Origin: an uncultured Erysipelotrichales bacterium
Lineage (GTDB): Bacteria > Bacillota_I > Bacilli_A > Erysipelotrichales > Coprobacillaceae
Direction of reading: 5' to 3'
Assembly: GCA_910586805.1 (NCBI GenBank)
Contig: CAJUJC010000005.1
Span: 1 to 35,325, forward strand
DNA: 35,325 nt
Below the pieces are notes generated by a model. It searched no databases. It was not told the origin of the DNA and saw only the letters and a program-made list of their open reading frames with translations. The first letter of the stretch is position 1. Every line of letters starts with the position of its first letter. Below, in pieces: positions 23,702-31,586 of this stretch. Position numbers and translations under genes: made by a program.

Positions 23702-23791
23702 ATGAAATATATGCTTAAAAGAATTAATCGTTTTCTAACTATTTATCTTATTTTTATACTCTTTCTTATATTGCACTATCATATAAATTAA
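23702..23791 (+). CDS. Possible 29-residue membrane peptide
   Basis: The frame encodes a basic start (MKYMLKRINRF) and a continuous hydrophobic stretch (LTIYLIFILFLIL) ending HYHIN. AGGTGA lies 4 nt upstream, TATAAT 15 nt upstream, and a terminator follows immediately. The -10 is so close to the ribosome binding site that both cannot serve as usual, so the gene is uncertain. It lies between the C39-ABC exporter, divergent, and the lipoprotein gene, convergent. No double-Gly leader is present. Confidence 0.3.
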   Translation: MKYMLKRINRFLTIYLIFILFLILHYHIN

Positions 23792-23793
23792 AA

Positions 23794-23813
23794 GAAGAAG
23801 ATTACTCTTCTTC
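23794..23813. terminator. Two-way terminator between small ORF and lipoprotein gene
   Basis: GAAGAAGA and TCTTCTTC are perfect 8-bp arms with a 4-nt loop. On the minus strand it overlaps the Glu-rich last codons and stop of the lipoprotein and is followed by TTTT. Confidence 0.75.
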
Positions 23814-24614
23814 CTTAGTATCCTCTTCTTTTGTTTCAACAACTTCCTCTTTTTCTTCAACACTTTCTTCTTGTGGAGCTAAAACTGGTTCTTCTGTTGT
23901 TTCAATAAGAGGTTCTTCAGTTTTTTTCTTTTTCTTTAATCCAAAAACAACTGCGACAATCACAACAACTGTAATAACACCACCAAGAATAATAGGCATC
24001 ATAGATGATGAAGATTTTTGATTTGCTGTAACTACAATTTCTCCATTATAGCTATCAGCCATCATTTGTAATAAATCAATAGTTACAGTCTTTCCTTCAA
24101 CAGTTCCATATGTTGTTGTTGGAGTGTCTGGCATATTAACAACAATATTCATTTCCATTCCATAAGTTTTTAAACTTTCTACTGACATTCCAAGTTCATC
24201 AATATCTCCAGAATCACCCATTTCGTTTGCTAATGAAGATAAATCTAGAACAAGCTTATCCCCTTCCATTTTACAAAGTGTTTTTGCTTCTTGACCAGTT
24301 ACACTCATAGACATTTCTATCCCTGCCCATTTTGCACCATCAATTTCTTTATTAATGACCTTTGTTTTAATATCTTTAACTCCTGGAATTTCTTTTTGCA
24401 TTTGAGATTTTAATTCATCTTCCATTTCTTTCATTTGTGATGAAATATCTTCTCCATCACCATATTGTGATAACATTGTTTCATTAAAAATATACTCAAT
24501 ACCAAAATCAATTTCTTCTTCACTCTTAACATCGATTGTCATATTCATCTTCACACAACCTGTTAATAATACTGTGACCAAAAATAACCCTAAAATTTCT
24601 CTTAACTTTTTCAT
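23802..24614 (-). CDS. Lipoprotein with C-terminal membrane helix (LppM-like)
   Basis: A 270-residue surface protein. The N-terminus MKKLREILGLFLVTVLLTGC is a lipoprotein signal, with lipobox LTGC at about residue 20. An extracellular domain follows (MNMTIDVKSEEEIDFGIEYI onward) that resembles the LppM domain. Near the C-terminus MMPIILGGVITVVVIVAVVF is a membrane helix followed by KKKKK and an acidic Glu-rich tail of about 38 residues. The start at 24614 follows GGAAGG; a longer frame from 24647 lacks that support. Having both a lipid anchor and a membrane helix is noteworthy. Function is unknown. Confidence 0.85.
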   Translation of the reverse strand: MKKLREILGLFLVTVLLTGCVKMNMTIDVKSEEEIDFGIEYIFNETMLSQYGDGEDISSQMKEMEDELKSQMQKEIPGVKDIKTKVINKEIDGAKWAGIEMSMSVTGQEAKTLCKMEGDKLVLDLSSLANEMGDSGDIDELGMSVESLKTYGMEMNIVVNMPDTPTTTYGTVEGKTVTIDLLQMMADSYNGEIVVTANQKSSSSMMPIILGGVITVVVIVAVVFGLKKKKKTEEPLIETTEEPVLAPQEESVEEKEEVVETKEEDTKEEE

Positions 24615-24737
24615 AAGTATCTTCCTTCCCTTTTCTTTATTATACATAAAATCACAAGAAAAGTATATAAATTATCCTTTCAAATAAAAAATGACAATAT
24701 ATGATTCTGAACTGTATTAAATTTTTTTATTTTTTAC

Positions 24738-24766
24738 TTTACAAATGTTATAAAATCCTATATAAT
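24738..24766 (+). promoter_or_regulatory. Promoter of the tRNA pair
   Basis: TTTACA (24738-24743), 17 nt, TATAAT (24761-24766), ending 23 nt before tRNA-His. Confidence 0.85.
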
Positions 24767-24789
24767 TGTATTTGCTTATAAAAGTATAT

Positions 24790-24866
24790 GGCGGTCGTGG
24801 CGAAGTGGTTAACGCACCGGATTGTGGCTCCGGCATTCGTGAGTTCGATTCTCATCGACCGCCCCA
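24790..24866 (+). tRNA. tRNA-His (GTG)
   Basis: Cloverleaf with acceptor GCGGTCG/CGACCGC, anticodon stem CCGGA/TCCGG around TTGTGGC (anticodon GTG), T arm GTGAG-TTCGATT-CTCAT and encoded CCA. The extra 5' G at 24790 can pair with discriminator C, the identity mark of tRNA-His. Confidence 0.97.
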
Positions 24867-24872
24867 TAGTAT

Positions 24873-24946
24873 GCGGGTGTAGTTCAATGGTAGAACTTCA
24901 GCCTTCCAAGCTGACTACGTGGGTTCGATTCCCATCACCCGCTCCA
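24873..24946 (+). tRNA. tRNA-Gly (TCC)
   Basis: Acceptor GCGGGTG/CACCCGC, anticodon loop CTTCCAA (anticodon TCC) on a CAGC/GCTG stem, T arm GTGGG-TTCGATT-CCCAT and encoded CCA. It lies 6 nt after tRNA-His in one transcript. Confidence 0.97.
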
Positions 24947-24958
24947 TATGTAAAGTTA

Positions 24959-24987
24959 AACTCCTTATGAAAATAAGGAGTTTTTTA
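24959..24987 (+). terminator. Terminator of the tRNA operon
   Basis: AACTCCTTAT and ATAAGGAGTT are perfect 10-bp arms closed by a GAAA tetraloop, then a T run. Confidence 0.92.
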
Positions 24988-25167
24988 TTTTCTATGATAA
25001 TCAACCTTATTTCATTAATTTTTCTAAATTCCTTGATATTAACACAATATTTATAAATCACTATCAATCCTACCCTAACCCATTAAGAATAAGAACTATG
25101 ACATTTAATGGATATGCTTATTAAAAACGTTCTGAAAATACTTTTACCAATATAGATTCATAGGCTA

Positions 25168-25194
25168 AAAAAACAACACTTTTTTGTGTTGTTT
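25168..25194. terminator. Terminator after the ToxN-like gene
   Basis: AAACAACAC (25171-25179) and GTGTTGTTT (25186-25194). On the minus strand a run of T follows. Confidence 0.8.
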
Positions 25195-25222
25195 CGATAA
25201 AATATTGAAATTACTAAACGTT

Positions 25223-25729
25223 TTAATGTGATGAAATCCAGTCTAGCATCTTTTTTTCAAGAAGTTTAAAATCACAACAAAACTCCGTCATGAAGTTATC
25301 ATGATGAATCATAACACTTTCTCTAATATTTCCGACTTTTCTTAGGATTTCTTCTTTGACTCGAATTTTTCTTAAATAGATATTTTCACTATTTAAATAG
25401 TCCTTGTCACGATCATTTGGTATGTCAACAAGATTATAGCAATCTCCAGGAACTGGAATCATATTATTTATTAGAAGTGCCGCTATCATTTCTCCACTTT
25501 CATCGAATATCTCAACAGTTGTTCTTGGATTGCGTCTTTTTCCATTTTTTCTTTTAGGATGTGAAGTCAAGGGAATAAGATAATGAATACCATCAGTAAT
25601 AACAATCACACCCATAAAACGTCTGTTAGGCTTTAAATTCACTCTATAATCAAAATGATGCAAATATTTTCTATATACATAATCAACATCATATATTTTT
25701 ATCTCATCGTTTAACAAATACATTCCCAT
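25223..25729 (-). CDS. Type III toxin, ToxN/AbiQ family endoribonuclease
   Basis: A 168-residue protein. The start region (KIYDVDYVYRKYLHHFDYRV), then RRFMGVIVITDGIHYLIPLT and SHPKRKNGKRRNP is the ToxN/AbiQ pattern (Tyr-rich N-terminus, GIV...YLIPLTSPK). In this family the toxin cleaves RNA and is held inactive by its own repeat RNA, giving phage abortive infection or plasmid stability. The start at 25729 is 5 nt after GGAGG; a TTG-initiated longer frame lies in that site. Upstream on the same strand come a strong terminator, a repeat RNA and a promoter, the full type III layout. The exact subfamily (ToxN, CptN, TenpN) cannot be settled by eye. Confidence 0.9.
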   Translation of the reverse strand: MGMYLLNDEIKIYDVDYVYRKYLHHFDYRVNLKPNRRFMGVIVITDGIHYLIPLTSHPKRKNGKRRNPRTTVEIFDESGEMIAALLINNMIPVPGDCYNLVDIPNDRDKDYLNSENIYLRKIRVKEEILRKVGNIRESVMIHHDNFMTEFCCDFKLLEKKMLDWISSH

Positions 25730-25740
25730 ATATTCCTCCA

Positions 25741-25776
25741 AAAAATAAGACTGCCAATAACTAACTGGCAGTCTTA
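25741..25776 (-). terminator. Attenuating terminator between antitoxin RNA and toxin gene
   Basis: AAGACTGCCA and TGGCAGTCTT are perfect 10-bp arms with a 9-nt loop and a T run, placed a few bases before the toxin ribosome binding site. In type III systems this keeps antitoxin RNA in excess over toxin mRNA. Confidence 0.9.
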
Positions 25777-25861
25777 TGGTTCTACTAAAGCGGAACCAAA
25801 CTCGTTTTTAATCGCCTACTAAAGCAAGGCCTCTCTAGTTCTTAGTATTTCTACTTACACC
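25777..25861 (-). ncRNA. Type III antitoxin RNA (ToxI-like repeats)
   Basis: GCTTTAGTAG occurs twice on the minus strand (25826-25817 and 25792-25783), 34 nt apart. A more diverged copy (GTGTAAGTAG) lies about one period earlier at about 25861. Within the unit, TAAAAACGAG matches TAAGAACTAG of the preceding copy. Stems around the shared motif change together: GCC/GGC in one copy, GGTTC/GAACC in the next. So there are two full degenerate repeats and a partial third that runs into the terminator. A unit near 34 nt fits known ToxI repeats. Confidence 0.8.
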
Positions 25862-25865
25862 TTCA

Positions 25866-25893
25866 TTATACGACTTTTGGTGTACATGTCAAG
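25866..25893 (-). promoter_or_regulatory. Promoter of the type III toxin-antitoxin operon
   Basis: On the minus strand: TTGACA (25893-25888), 16 nt, TATAAT (25871-25866). Predicted start about 25859, right at the repeat RNA. Confidence 0.85.
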
Positions 25894-25998
25894 ATTTTTT
25901 ATCATGACACTATTAGTATATTCGATTCTTTTAAAAATATTCAAGTTAGCAATAATTATACATAAAAAGAATATCTGAATCTTAAAGAATTAATTATG

Positions 25999-26263
25999 CA
26001 TTCGTATTAGGATTGCAATATCAAATGGTACAGTATCATAAATGACTTAAAAAAGGAATTCTACGATCAATGTCAAGAAAGAGAAAATATTATAATAAAG
26101 TTATATAAAATTTCTTTGAAAAAATGAAATGTTTTATAGACATGAATATAAATTGAAATCATTGAAACAATTGAAGAAGAAAACAGGAAAATATATACAG
26201 TATTATAATAAAGAAAGAACCAAAAAAAGACTTAACTCCTTTACATTAGGAATCAAGTCTTAC
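25999..26263 (+). pseudogene. IS3-family (IS150-type) transposase remnant
   Basis: Joined across frameshifts and stops, the translation follows the end of an IS150-type OrfB. It reads HS(D)QG-like start, GLQYQMVQYHK, then a stop, LKKGILRSMSRK, a stretch where GNCYDN has decayed, NFFEKMK, a frameshift, FYRHEYKLKSLKQLKKK and YIQYYNKERTKKRLNSFT. The integrase-core end including the last catalytic-Glu region is present, but there are at least two stops and two frameshifts, so it is dead. No terminal inverted repeats are identified. It lies between the type III system and the PTS operon. Confidence 0.8.
26221..26261 (-). terminator. Terminator of the PTS/SIS operon
   Basis: On the minus strand AAGACTTGATTCC pairs over 13 bp (two G-U) with GGAGTTAAGTCTT, followed by seven T. 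It lies within the IS3 remnant. Confidence 0.85.
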
Positions 26264-26308
26264 AATAATATCATACTATCTACATTGTTTTTACTACAAA
26301 ATATTTAA

Positions 26309-27382
26309 TTAATCATTATAATTGATTGTTTTAGAGCTTACTATTTTATTAAAATCTTTCATTAATGGATGCTTAAGTATTGTACACAATTCTTTAGAAA
26401 TCCTATAAGATAATAATTGAAAAAACTGTAAATAACTTAAAGCTAGAAAATCTGGTTCAGGATTTAATAACGTTAAAACATGATCATCATTCATTTCTTT
26501 ATTAGTAATATAATAAACTCTATCAGAAACTTGTCGAGAAGCAAGATATATTTGATAACTTCTATTAGAAGTATCATCTTGTGAATCAATAATAAAAACA
26601 TTATAACAAGGGGATAGCTGAAGATTAGGACCATGTATATATTCTTCTAATTCATAACTGCATGTAACAATTTTAATTGTTTCACCTATTTTTAACGCTG
26701 CTTCTTTTGCTATCCCTTCACCATTCCCACATCCTACAACATAACAATGATCCATTGATAGAAAATTCTTTTTAAATTTTTCAATAAAATCTACTTCTCG
26801 TTTAAAATTAATTTTTTGCATAGATTCATATTCTTGAAAATATAAATCATATTTTTTTAAATCTACTAAATTTCCTCTTTTCTTTTTTACATCTAATGCA
26901 AAGAGTAATAAAAATAAGACAAGAGTTGTTACTCCTTTTGTAACATATCCTTCTACTTCTTCACCTACACCATATTCAATAAGAAAATCAGCATAATCCT
27001 TAATATCACTATTCATATCACCAGTTAATGCAATTGCATTACGATTATACTTTTTTAAAATAGTTAATGCTTCAAGTACATTGCAGCTATAACCACTTTG
27101 AGATATAGCAAATATAAAATCATTTTCTAATATTAATGGATAATGTGCAAATGTAAATGGTGAAATGACATCTACAGGAATAGCTAATATTTTCTCCATC
27201 AAGTATTTCGCACATAACACAGCATTTCCACTTGATCCTGATGCAATTATTTTAATAGATTTATAATCTTTTTTTAAAAATAAGGTTGTTAATTCATTCG
27301 TAAGCTCCTTATTTTCATAGTTCTCTTTAATTATTTTATGGGTTTGGAGAATATAATACTCCATTGTTTTTAACTTTTCCAT
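26309..27382 (-). CDS. Double SIS-domain protein, probable sugar-phosphate deglycase/isomerase (GfrE-like)
   Basis: A 357-residue cytosolic protein with two SIS domains like the isomerase half of GlmS. SIS 1 has IIASGSSGNAVLCAKYLMEK and FAISQSGYSCNVLEAL. SIS 2 has YVVGCGNGEGIAKEAALKIG and CSYELEEYIHGPNLQLSP, a GlmS-like segment. Proteins of this type act in PTS operons for Amadori compounds or amino sugars, removing the amine from the 6-phosphate. It is the last gene of the locus, 24 bp after the second GntR gene, with AAAGGAGAG before the ATG. The substrate is inferred from the whole locus, not from this protein alone. Confidence 0.8.
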   Translation of the reverse strand: MEKLKTMEYYILQTHKIIKENYENKELTNELTTLFLKKDYKSIKIIASGSSGNAVLCAKYLMEKILAIPVDVISPFTFAHYPLILENDFIFAISQSGYSCNVLEALTILKKYNRNAIALTGDMNSDIKDYADFLIEYGVGEEVEGYVTKGVTTLVLFLLLFALDVKKKRGNLVDLKKYDLYFQEYESMQKINFKREVDFIEKFKKNFLSMDHCYVVGCGNGEGIAKEAALKIGETIKIVTCSYELEEYIHGPNLQLSPCYNVFIIDSQDDTSNRSYQIYLASRQVSDRVYYITNKEMNDDHVLTLLNPEPDFLALSYLQFFQLLSYRISKELCTILKHPLMKDFNKIVSSKTINYND

Positions 27383-27406
27383 TTCTCTCCTTTAAACAAA
27401 TCATAT

Positions 27407-28132
27407 TTAAATCCTAAATCGATATGTTCCTTTATCACTTCGCATATAGCTTTGTGCATATTCAGAAACATTACCATCATTGTCATATCCTATATATTGA
27501 AAACTATATACTGGTTGTCCCTGTGATTCTAATAATTTTTCTATCCTTTCACTAGGATTCATTAAAATTAATGACCTTTTAAACCTGATAGGACGATGCC
27601 CTCTTGTATCCATAAAATCATATAAAGATACTTTAGAAAAATCATAATCCTCAATACCTTCTACATATTTATAAGGAATATATGCAATTTCTAATGAAAA
27701 AGGCTCACCATCAGAATAACGTATACGTTCTAAGCAAAAAACAGTATCACCAACATTAATGTTTAAATGTAAACTTATTGATCTAGTAGATTCAATTTTT
27801 TCCGCAATTAAAACTTTACTTCCTATATTAAATCCTTGTGCTTTTAAGAATTCAGTAAATCCTCGTTTTTCATGAATATTTTCAAAAGTCCCCCAACTGG
27901 CAGATCTTTGTTTATGTTTTGCAACATATGTCCCTTTTTTAGGAATTTTAACTAATATTCCATCTTCAATTAAAACATTTATAGCAGAACGAATTGTTTG
28001 ACGATTTACACCATATTTAAATGCGAGTTCTCTTTCCGAATCAATTCTTTCACCTGGCAATAGTTCTCCACTATCTATTCTATCTAATAAAACATTCTTA
28101 ATTTGTAAATATAAGGGAATACGACGGTCCAC
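27407..28132 (-). CDS. GntR/HutC-family regulator with UTRA domain (2)
   Basis: Winged-helix DNA-binding domain at about residues 5-70 (IPLYLQIKNVLLDRIDSGEL, then GERIDSERELAFKYGVNRQT, IRSAINVLIEDGILVKIPKK) and a UTRA effector domain ending YAQSYMRSDKGTYRFRI. The UTRA domain normally binds a phosphorylated sugar and releases the operator. I favour a GTG start at 28132, just after GAGGGGTGA; ATGs at 28147 and 28153 would overlap the preceding gene. It gives 241 residues. It lies beside a paralogue of the same architecture, so the locus has two regulators. Confidence 0.88.
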   Translation of the reverse strand: MDRRIPLYLQIKNVLLDRIDSGELLPGERIDSERELAFKYGVNRQTIRSAINVLIEDGILVKIPKKGTYVAKHKQRSASWGTFENIHEKRGFTEFLKAQGFNIGSKVLIAEKIESTRSISLHLNINVGDTVFCLERIRYSDGEPFSLEIAYIPYKYVEGIEDYDFSKVSLYDFMDTRGHRPIRFKRSLILMNPSERIEKLLESQGQPVYSFQYIGYDNDGNVSEYAQSYMRSDKGTYRFRI

Positions 28133-28136
28133 AAAA

Positions 28137-28844
28137 TCACCCCTCATCCGCATAAATAAATCTATTCATTTTCATAACTGACTCATGAAAACTTTTATAA
28201 TTACCATCTTGAGTATATAATAGACCTCTTCTTAAAACTAAAGGACTATATTCGCTTACACCTAAATATATACTTTCATTTTTATTAGCATAAACAATAA
28301 GAATTTCTTGTTCACCTTGAGTAAATTTTATACCATAATCTTTTTCAAGTATCGAAAACAATGAATTATTTTCCAAATCTTTTTCTAATAATCCAGGAAA
28401 TTGTTGAGATTCAAAATATGCTGTTTCTAAAGAAATGGCCTCATTTTCCAAATAACGAATTCTTTCAAATTCATAAAGTTTTGTTCCAATAGGTACATTC
28501 ATTTTTTTTAACAATTTCTTATTACTCTCAATTTCACGTAAATACAATATTTTTCTATGCATTTCTTTGCCAAGTGTTTCAATTCTACCACTCATTGATG
28601 AAACAACATCTAGTGTTTCTATTATACGAGGTTCAGCAACAAAATATCCAGATCTATCTTTACAATATACCCAACCTTCATCTAACAATATTTTAAGGGC
28701 CAAACGTATAGTAGTGCGTTGAGCATGAAAGAAGTCACATAATTTTCTTTCACTTGGTATTTTATCATGAGGTTTATATTCACCAGTTTCTATTCCATAA
28801 CGAATTTCATCAGCAATATATATATCCCTAGTAGCAGCTTTCAT
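28137..28844 (-). CDS. GntR/HutC-family regulator with UTRA domain (1)
   Basis: A 235-residue regulator. The winged helix at the N-terminus reads YIADEIRYGIETGEYKPHDK, then IPSERKLCDFFHAQRTTIRL and ALKILLDEGWVYCKDRSGYF; the UTRA ligand domain follows. It resembles its neighbour in layout but not closely in sequence. GGAGGATCT is upstream of the ATG. A separate promoter region at 28862-28903 contains a GTATAC-centred motif similar to the two operators upstream, suggesting autoregulation. Effector inferred to be the phosphorylated PTS substrate. Confidence 0.88.
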   Translation of the reverse strand: MKAATRDIYIADEIRYGIETGEYKPHDKIPSERKLCDFFHAQRTTIRLALKILLDEGWVYCKDRSGYFVAEPRIIETLDVVSSMSGRIETLGKEMHRKILYLREIESNKKLLKKMNVPIGTKLYEFERIRYLENEAISLETAYFESQQFPGLLEKDLENNSLFSILEKDYGIKFTQGEQEILIVYANKNESIYLGVSEYSPLVLRRGLLYTQDGNYKSFHESVMKMNRFIYADEG

Positions 28845-28861
28845 AGATCCTCCTTAGTATA

Positions 28862-28903
28862 AATTTAAGTATACATACCTATTTTAATATTACATATTGT
28901 CAA
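28862..28903 (-). promoter_or_regulatory. Putative promoter/operator of the GntR genes
   Basis: On the minus strand TTGACA (28903-28898) lies upstream of GGTATGTATACT (28879-28868). The spacing from TTGACA to TATACT is too long (24 nt), but the GGTATG and GTATAC elements match the operators at 31.6 and 33.5 kb. Confidence 0.45.
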
Positions 28904-28990
28904 TATTTGGTTATTGTTTTCATTATATAACATTAAACTTTATGTCGCAAGTGATTCAAAAACCATCAATCCCTTATATTACTTTAAATT

Positions 28991-29818
28991 CTATGCTAAA
29001 ACACCAAAATATGCACCAATAACACAAACTATCATCATAATAAACATTATTGTTAAAGGTTTTACTTTTTTCTTTAATAACCAATAAACTAATCCAGTCA
29101 ATAATAGTGGTAATAACCCAGGGACTATACCATCAATAATTGATTGAATTGAAGTTGCAGAATCACCAGTTCCAAATGTCAATGGGATAGAAAAGTAAAC
29201 CATTTCTGCTGTCATAGCACCAGCTACTGATAATCCTAAAATACTAGCTGCTTTATTGATTATATTCATTACTCCAGACTGTTCAGCTTCTATAATAAAG
29301 CTTGTTCCAAATTTGTAACCAACAAACACTAAAATATAACGTAATATATATGCTGGAACATTAAATATTAATAAGAATAATATTGGTCCTAAAATATTCC
29401 CTTGTAATGCCAATGATGTTCCCACTCCAGTTGCTAAGATTCTTAATGTTCCCCAGAAGAATGAGTCTCCAATACCTGCCAAAGGACCCATAATAGCAGT
29501 TTTAACATTAGAAATAGATGTTGTATCGAATGAATCCATATTACTAGCACGTTGTTCTTCCATAGCAACCGAAACACCTAAAGGCAATGTAATGACATGA
29601 GGTGTTGTGTTAAAAAATTCTAAATGTCTTTTACATGCTTCAATAAAATCATCTTGATTTGGATATATTTTTTTCAATGCTGGTAACATAGAATATAAAT
29701 AACCATCATTCATCATACGTTCATAATTCCATGTATGTTCCATTGTAATTGCATTTAAAAATACTTTTTGTAAATCTTTTTTCTTTATAACTCCATTATA
29801 TTCAACATTAAAACTCAT
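28991..29818 (-). CDS. PTS mannose-family transporter subunit IID
   Basis: A 275-residue membrane subunit that with IIC forms the sugar channel. The N-terminal cytoplasmic part is typical (MEHTWNYERMMNDGYLYSML, then CKRHLEFFNTTPHVITLPLG, VSVAMEEQRA), followed by the membrane domain with MGPLAGIGDSFFWGTLRIL and several helices to the C-terminus. The ATG at 29818 is 9 nt after AAGGAG, whereas a TTG at 29821 is less likely. It overlaps IIC by 11 bp, so the two are translationally coupled. Confidence 0.93.
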   Translation of the reverse strand: MSFNVEYNGVIKKKDLQKVFLNAITMEHTWNYERMMNDGYLYSMLPALKKIYPNQDDFIEACKRHLEFFNTTPHVITLPLGVSVAMEEQRASNMDSFDTTSISNVKTAIMGPLAGIGDSFFWGTLRILATGVGTSLALQGNILGPILFLLIFNVPAYILRYILVFVGYKFGTSFIIEAEQSGVMNIINKAASILGLSVAGAMTAEMVYFSIPLTFGTGDSATSIQSIIDGIVPGLLPLLLTGLVYWLLKKKVKPLTIMFIMMIVCVIGAYFGVLA

Positions 29819-30587
29819 CAAACTCTACTCCTTCCTGTGAAACTATAGTTGCATTTTCATTTTTCTCTTTTTCCTTAAAGAACATTATTACTACATATGC
29901 TAAAGCAAAGATAGCTACTGCTGTTGTACTTAATTCTAAATATTTAATTGCAAAGAATCCAATAAAGAAAAATGGTGCTATTTTCTTATCCATAATCATT
30001 TGTGCTAACATCGCAAATCCAAGTGCAGGAATAACACCACCAGATATTGTGATTCCTGTTTGTAACCATTCTGGAATTTGACTTAGTAATGAGACTACTG
30101 CATTACTACCAAAATAAAATGCACAAGGAATAATAATTAAACGTGGCAAAAATGATGCATATCCGCCAAAAAAGTAATGCCACTTGAATTTTTTTATGTC
30201 TCCATTTTCTATATCTTTATCCATCATGTGAGTAAATATTAACATAGTAGGAGAGCTTAAAATAGAGTTTAAAGCAAGCATAACAGTAGAAATAGGTAAT
30301 CCTAAAGCTAATGCTGTTTCTGGTCCTGTCCCAGCTTGAATGGCAAGCGCCGTTCCTAAAATAGTTCCAGAAATCATATCAGGAGGAATATATGCCCCAA
30401 CAGATACTGCTCCAATAAAAGCTAATTCTAAAGTAGCTCCCATTATAATTCCTGTTTCTAATTGTCCAAAAATCAAACCGATCAAAGTACCTAAAACAAT
30501 AGGTCTTTGTATTAAAGATGTTCCTAATAAGAATTCAGAACATGCAATAAATGTTACTAAAAAAATTAATATTGTTTGTAATTCCAT
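29808..30587 (-). CDS. PTS mannose/sorbose-family transporter subunit IIC
   Basis: A 259-residue integral membrane protein with about 6-8 helices. Family features are LIQRPIVLGTLIGLIFGQLE followed by TGIIMGATLELAFIGAVSVG and YIPPDMISGTILGTALAI. It forms the translocation pathway with IID, and IIB phosphorylates the sugar on passage. AGGAAGGG precedes the ATG. The gene order IIA-IIB-IIC-IID is the usual one for the family. Confidence 0.93.
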   Translation of the reverse strand: MELQTILIFLVTFIACSEFLLGTSLIQRPIVLGTLIGLIFGQLETGIIMGATLELAFIGAVSVGAYIPPDMISGTILGTALAIQAGTGPETALALGLPISTVMLALNSILSSPTMLIFTHMMDKDIENGDIKKFKWHYFFGGYASFLPRLIIIPCAFYFGSNAVVSLLSQIPEWLQTGITISGGVIPALGFAMLAQMIMDKKIAPFFFIGFFAIKYLELSTTAVAIFALAYVVIMFFKEKEKNENATIVSQEGVEFDEF

Positions 30588-30602
30588 TATATTTCCCTTC
30601 CT

Positions 30603-31073
30603 TTATTTTAATAAATCTTTAGTTTCAATTCTTTTATCTGAAGGAACCATTTGAGTAAAGACATTAAATCCATCTTTTATAAGTTCCTTTAAAATTTCTG
30701 TTTCCTCTTCATTTACATAAACTGCAGTAGAAAGCCTTTGTTTCCCAGTTTCAGGTTTTGTTCCACCTAAATTAATTTCTTTAATTTCTAAAGCTCTTGC
30801 TATTTTGTTCGCATCCTTGATACTTTCAACAACAATAAACAATTTATATTTATCAGTAACTCCTGATTCTATTGCTTTAATAGCATTATCAATCGTCTTG
30901 GCTACAACTTTAATACCACTAGGTTTAGCCATTTTGATTGCTGTCATACGTAAATTATCATTAAGTAACGTATCACAGGCTAATAAAATACAATCAGTAC
31001 CAATTTGCTTACTCCAACTAAATGCAACTTGACCATGCAACAAGCGATGATCAATACGTAGTAATTTAATCAT
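30603..31073 (-). CDS. PTS mannose-family subunit IIB
   Basis: A 156-residue cytosolic phosphotransfer protein. The active-site His is in LLRIDHRLLHGQVAFSWSKQ, the standard RxDxRxxHGQ motif of mannose-class IIB. It passes phosphate from IIA to the incoming sugar. It ends 15 bp before IIC and starts 18 bp after IIA. Confidence 0.94.
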   Translation of the reverse strand: MIKLLRIDHRLLHGQVAFSWSKQIGTDCILLACDTLLNDNLRMTAIKMAKPSGIKVVAKTIDNAIKAIESGVTDKYKLFIVVESIKDANKIARALEIKEINLGGTKPETGKQRLSTAVYVNEEETEILKELIKDGFNVFTQMVPSDKRIETKDLLK

Positions 31074-31091
31074 TCTATTTATCCCTGCTTT

Positions 31092-31505
31092 CTATAATTC
31101 ATCTAATTCAGTATCTATTTGTATTTCATTACAATACACAATACCTGTTTTGGCATCTTCAATACATTGATGTATTGTTGACACAATATCTTCACAATTA
31201 GGTATTGTTAATAAGATTGACATCACTAAAATAAGATTTATTCCAGTAATTAAATGCACGTTACCCCTTGATGTTAATTCAAGAAGATCATTATTAACAC
31301 TACCACCTAATAAATCTGTCATAATAACAAATTCATCATCTGAATGTTCCTCAATTTCCTTAATAATCAAAGGTTTGAAATATGGTTCATCTTGTGCATA
31401 AGCACAATAAACTGAAACATTATCTTGCTTACCTAAAATCAATTCAAGAGATGTTTTCATACCTTTAGACATATAAGCATGAGTTGCTATAATAAACCTT
31501 TTCAT
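31092..31505 (-). CDS. PTS mannose-family subunit IIA
   Basis: A 137-residue IIA protein of the EIIA-man fold. The phosphorylated His is in FIIATHAYMSKGMKTSLELI (His9), and VIMTDLLGGSVNNDLLEL is the second conserved segment. It receives phosphate from HPr and gives it to IIB. AGAGGA precedes the ATG. It begins a transcription unit with its own promoter and operator at 31587-31648, separate from the upstream SIS-HAD genes. Confidence 0.93.
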   Translation of the reverse strand: MKRFIIATHAYMSKGMKTSLELILGKQDNVSVYCAYAQDEPYFKPLIIKEIEEHSDDEFVIMTDLLGGSVNNDLLELTSRGNVHLITGINLILVMSILLTIPNCEDIVSTIHQCIEDAKTGIVYCNEIQIDTELDEL

Positions 31506-31586
31506 GTAAAAATTCCTCTTTTCTTTAACACTATCGCAAATTACTCATTACTATATCCAAATTACATTCTTGCCCGTAAATATATT

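Noticed and set aside
24873..24946. Attachment site duplicated from the tRNA-Gly 3' end
   Set aside because: I looked for another copy of the T arm and acceptor end to the right and found none in the window.
24788..24970. 60-residue frame over the tRNA genes
   Set aside because: It reads through both tRNAs, which are unambiguous.
25741..25861. CRISPR array
   Set aside because: Only two short degenerate repeats with no spacers of constant length; explained by the type III antitoxin RNA.
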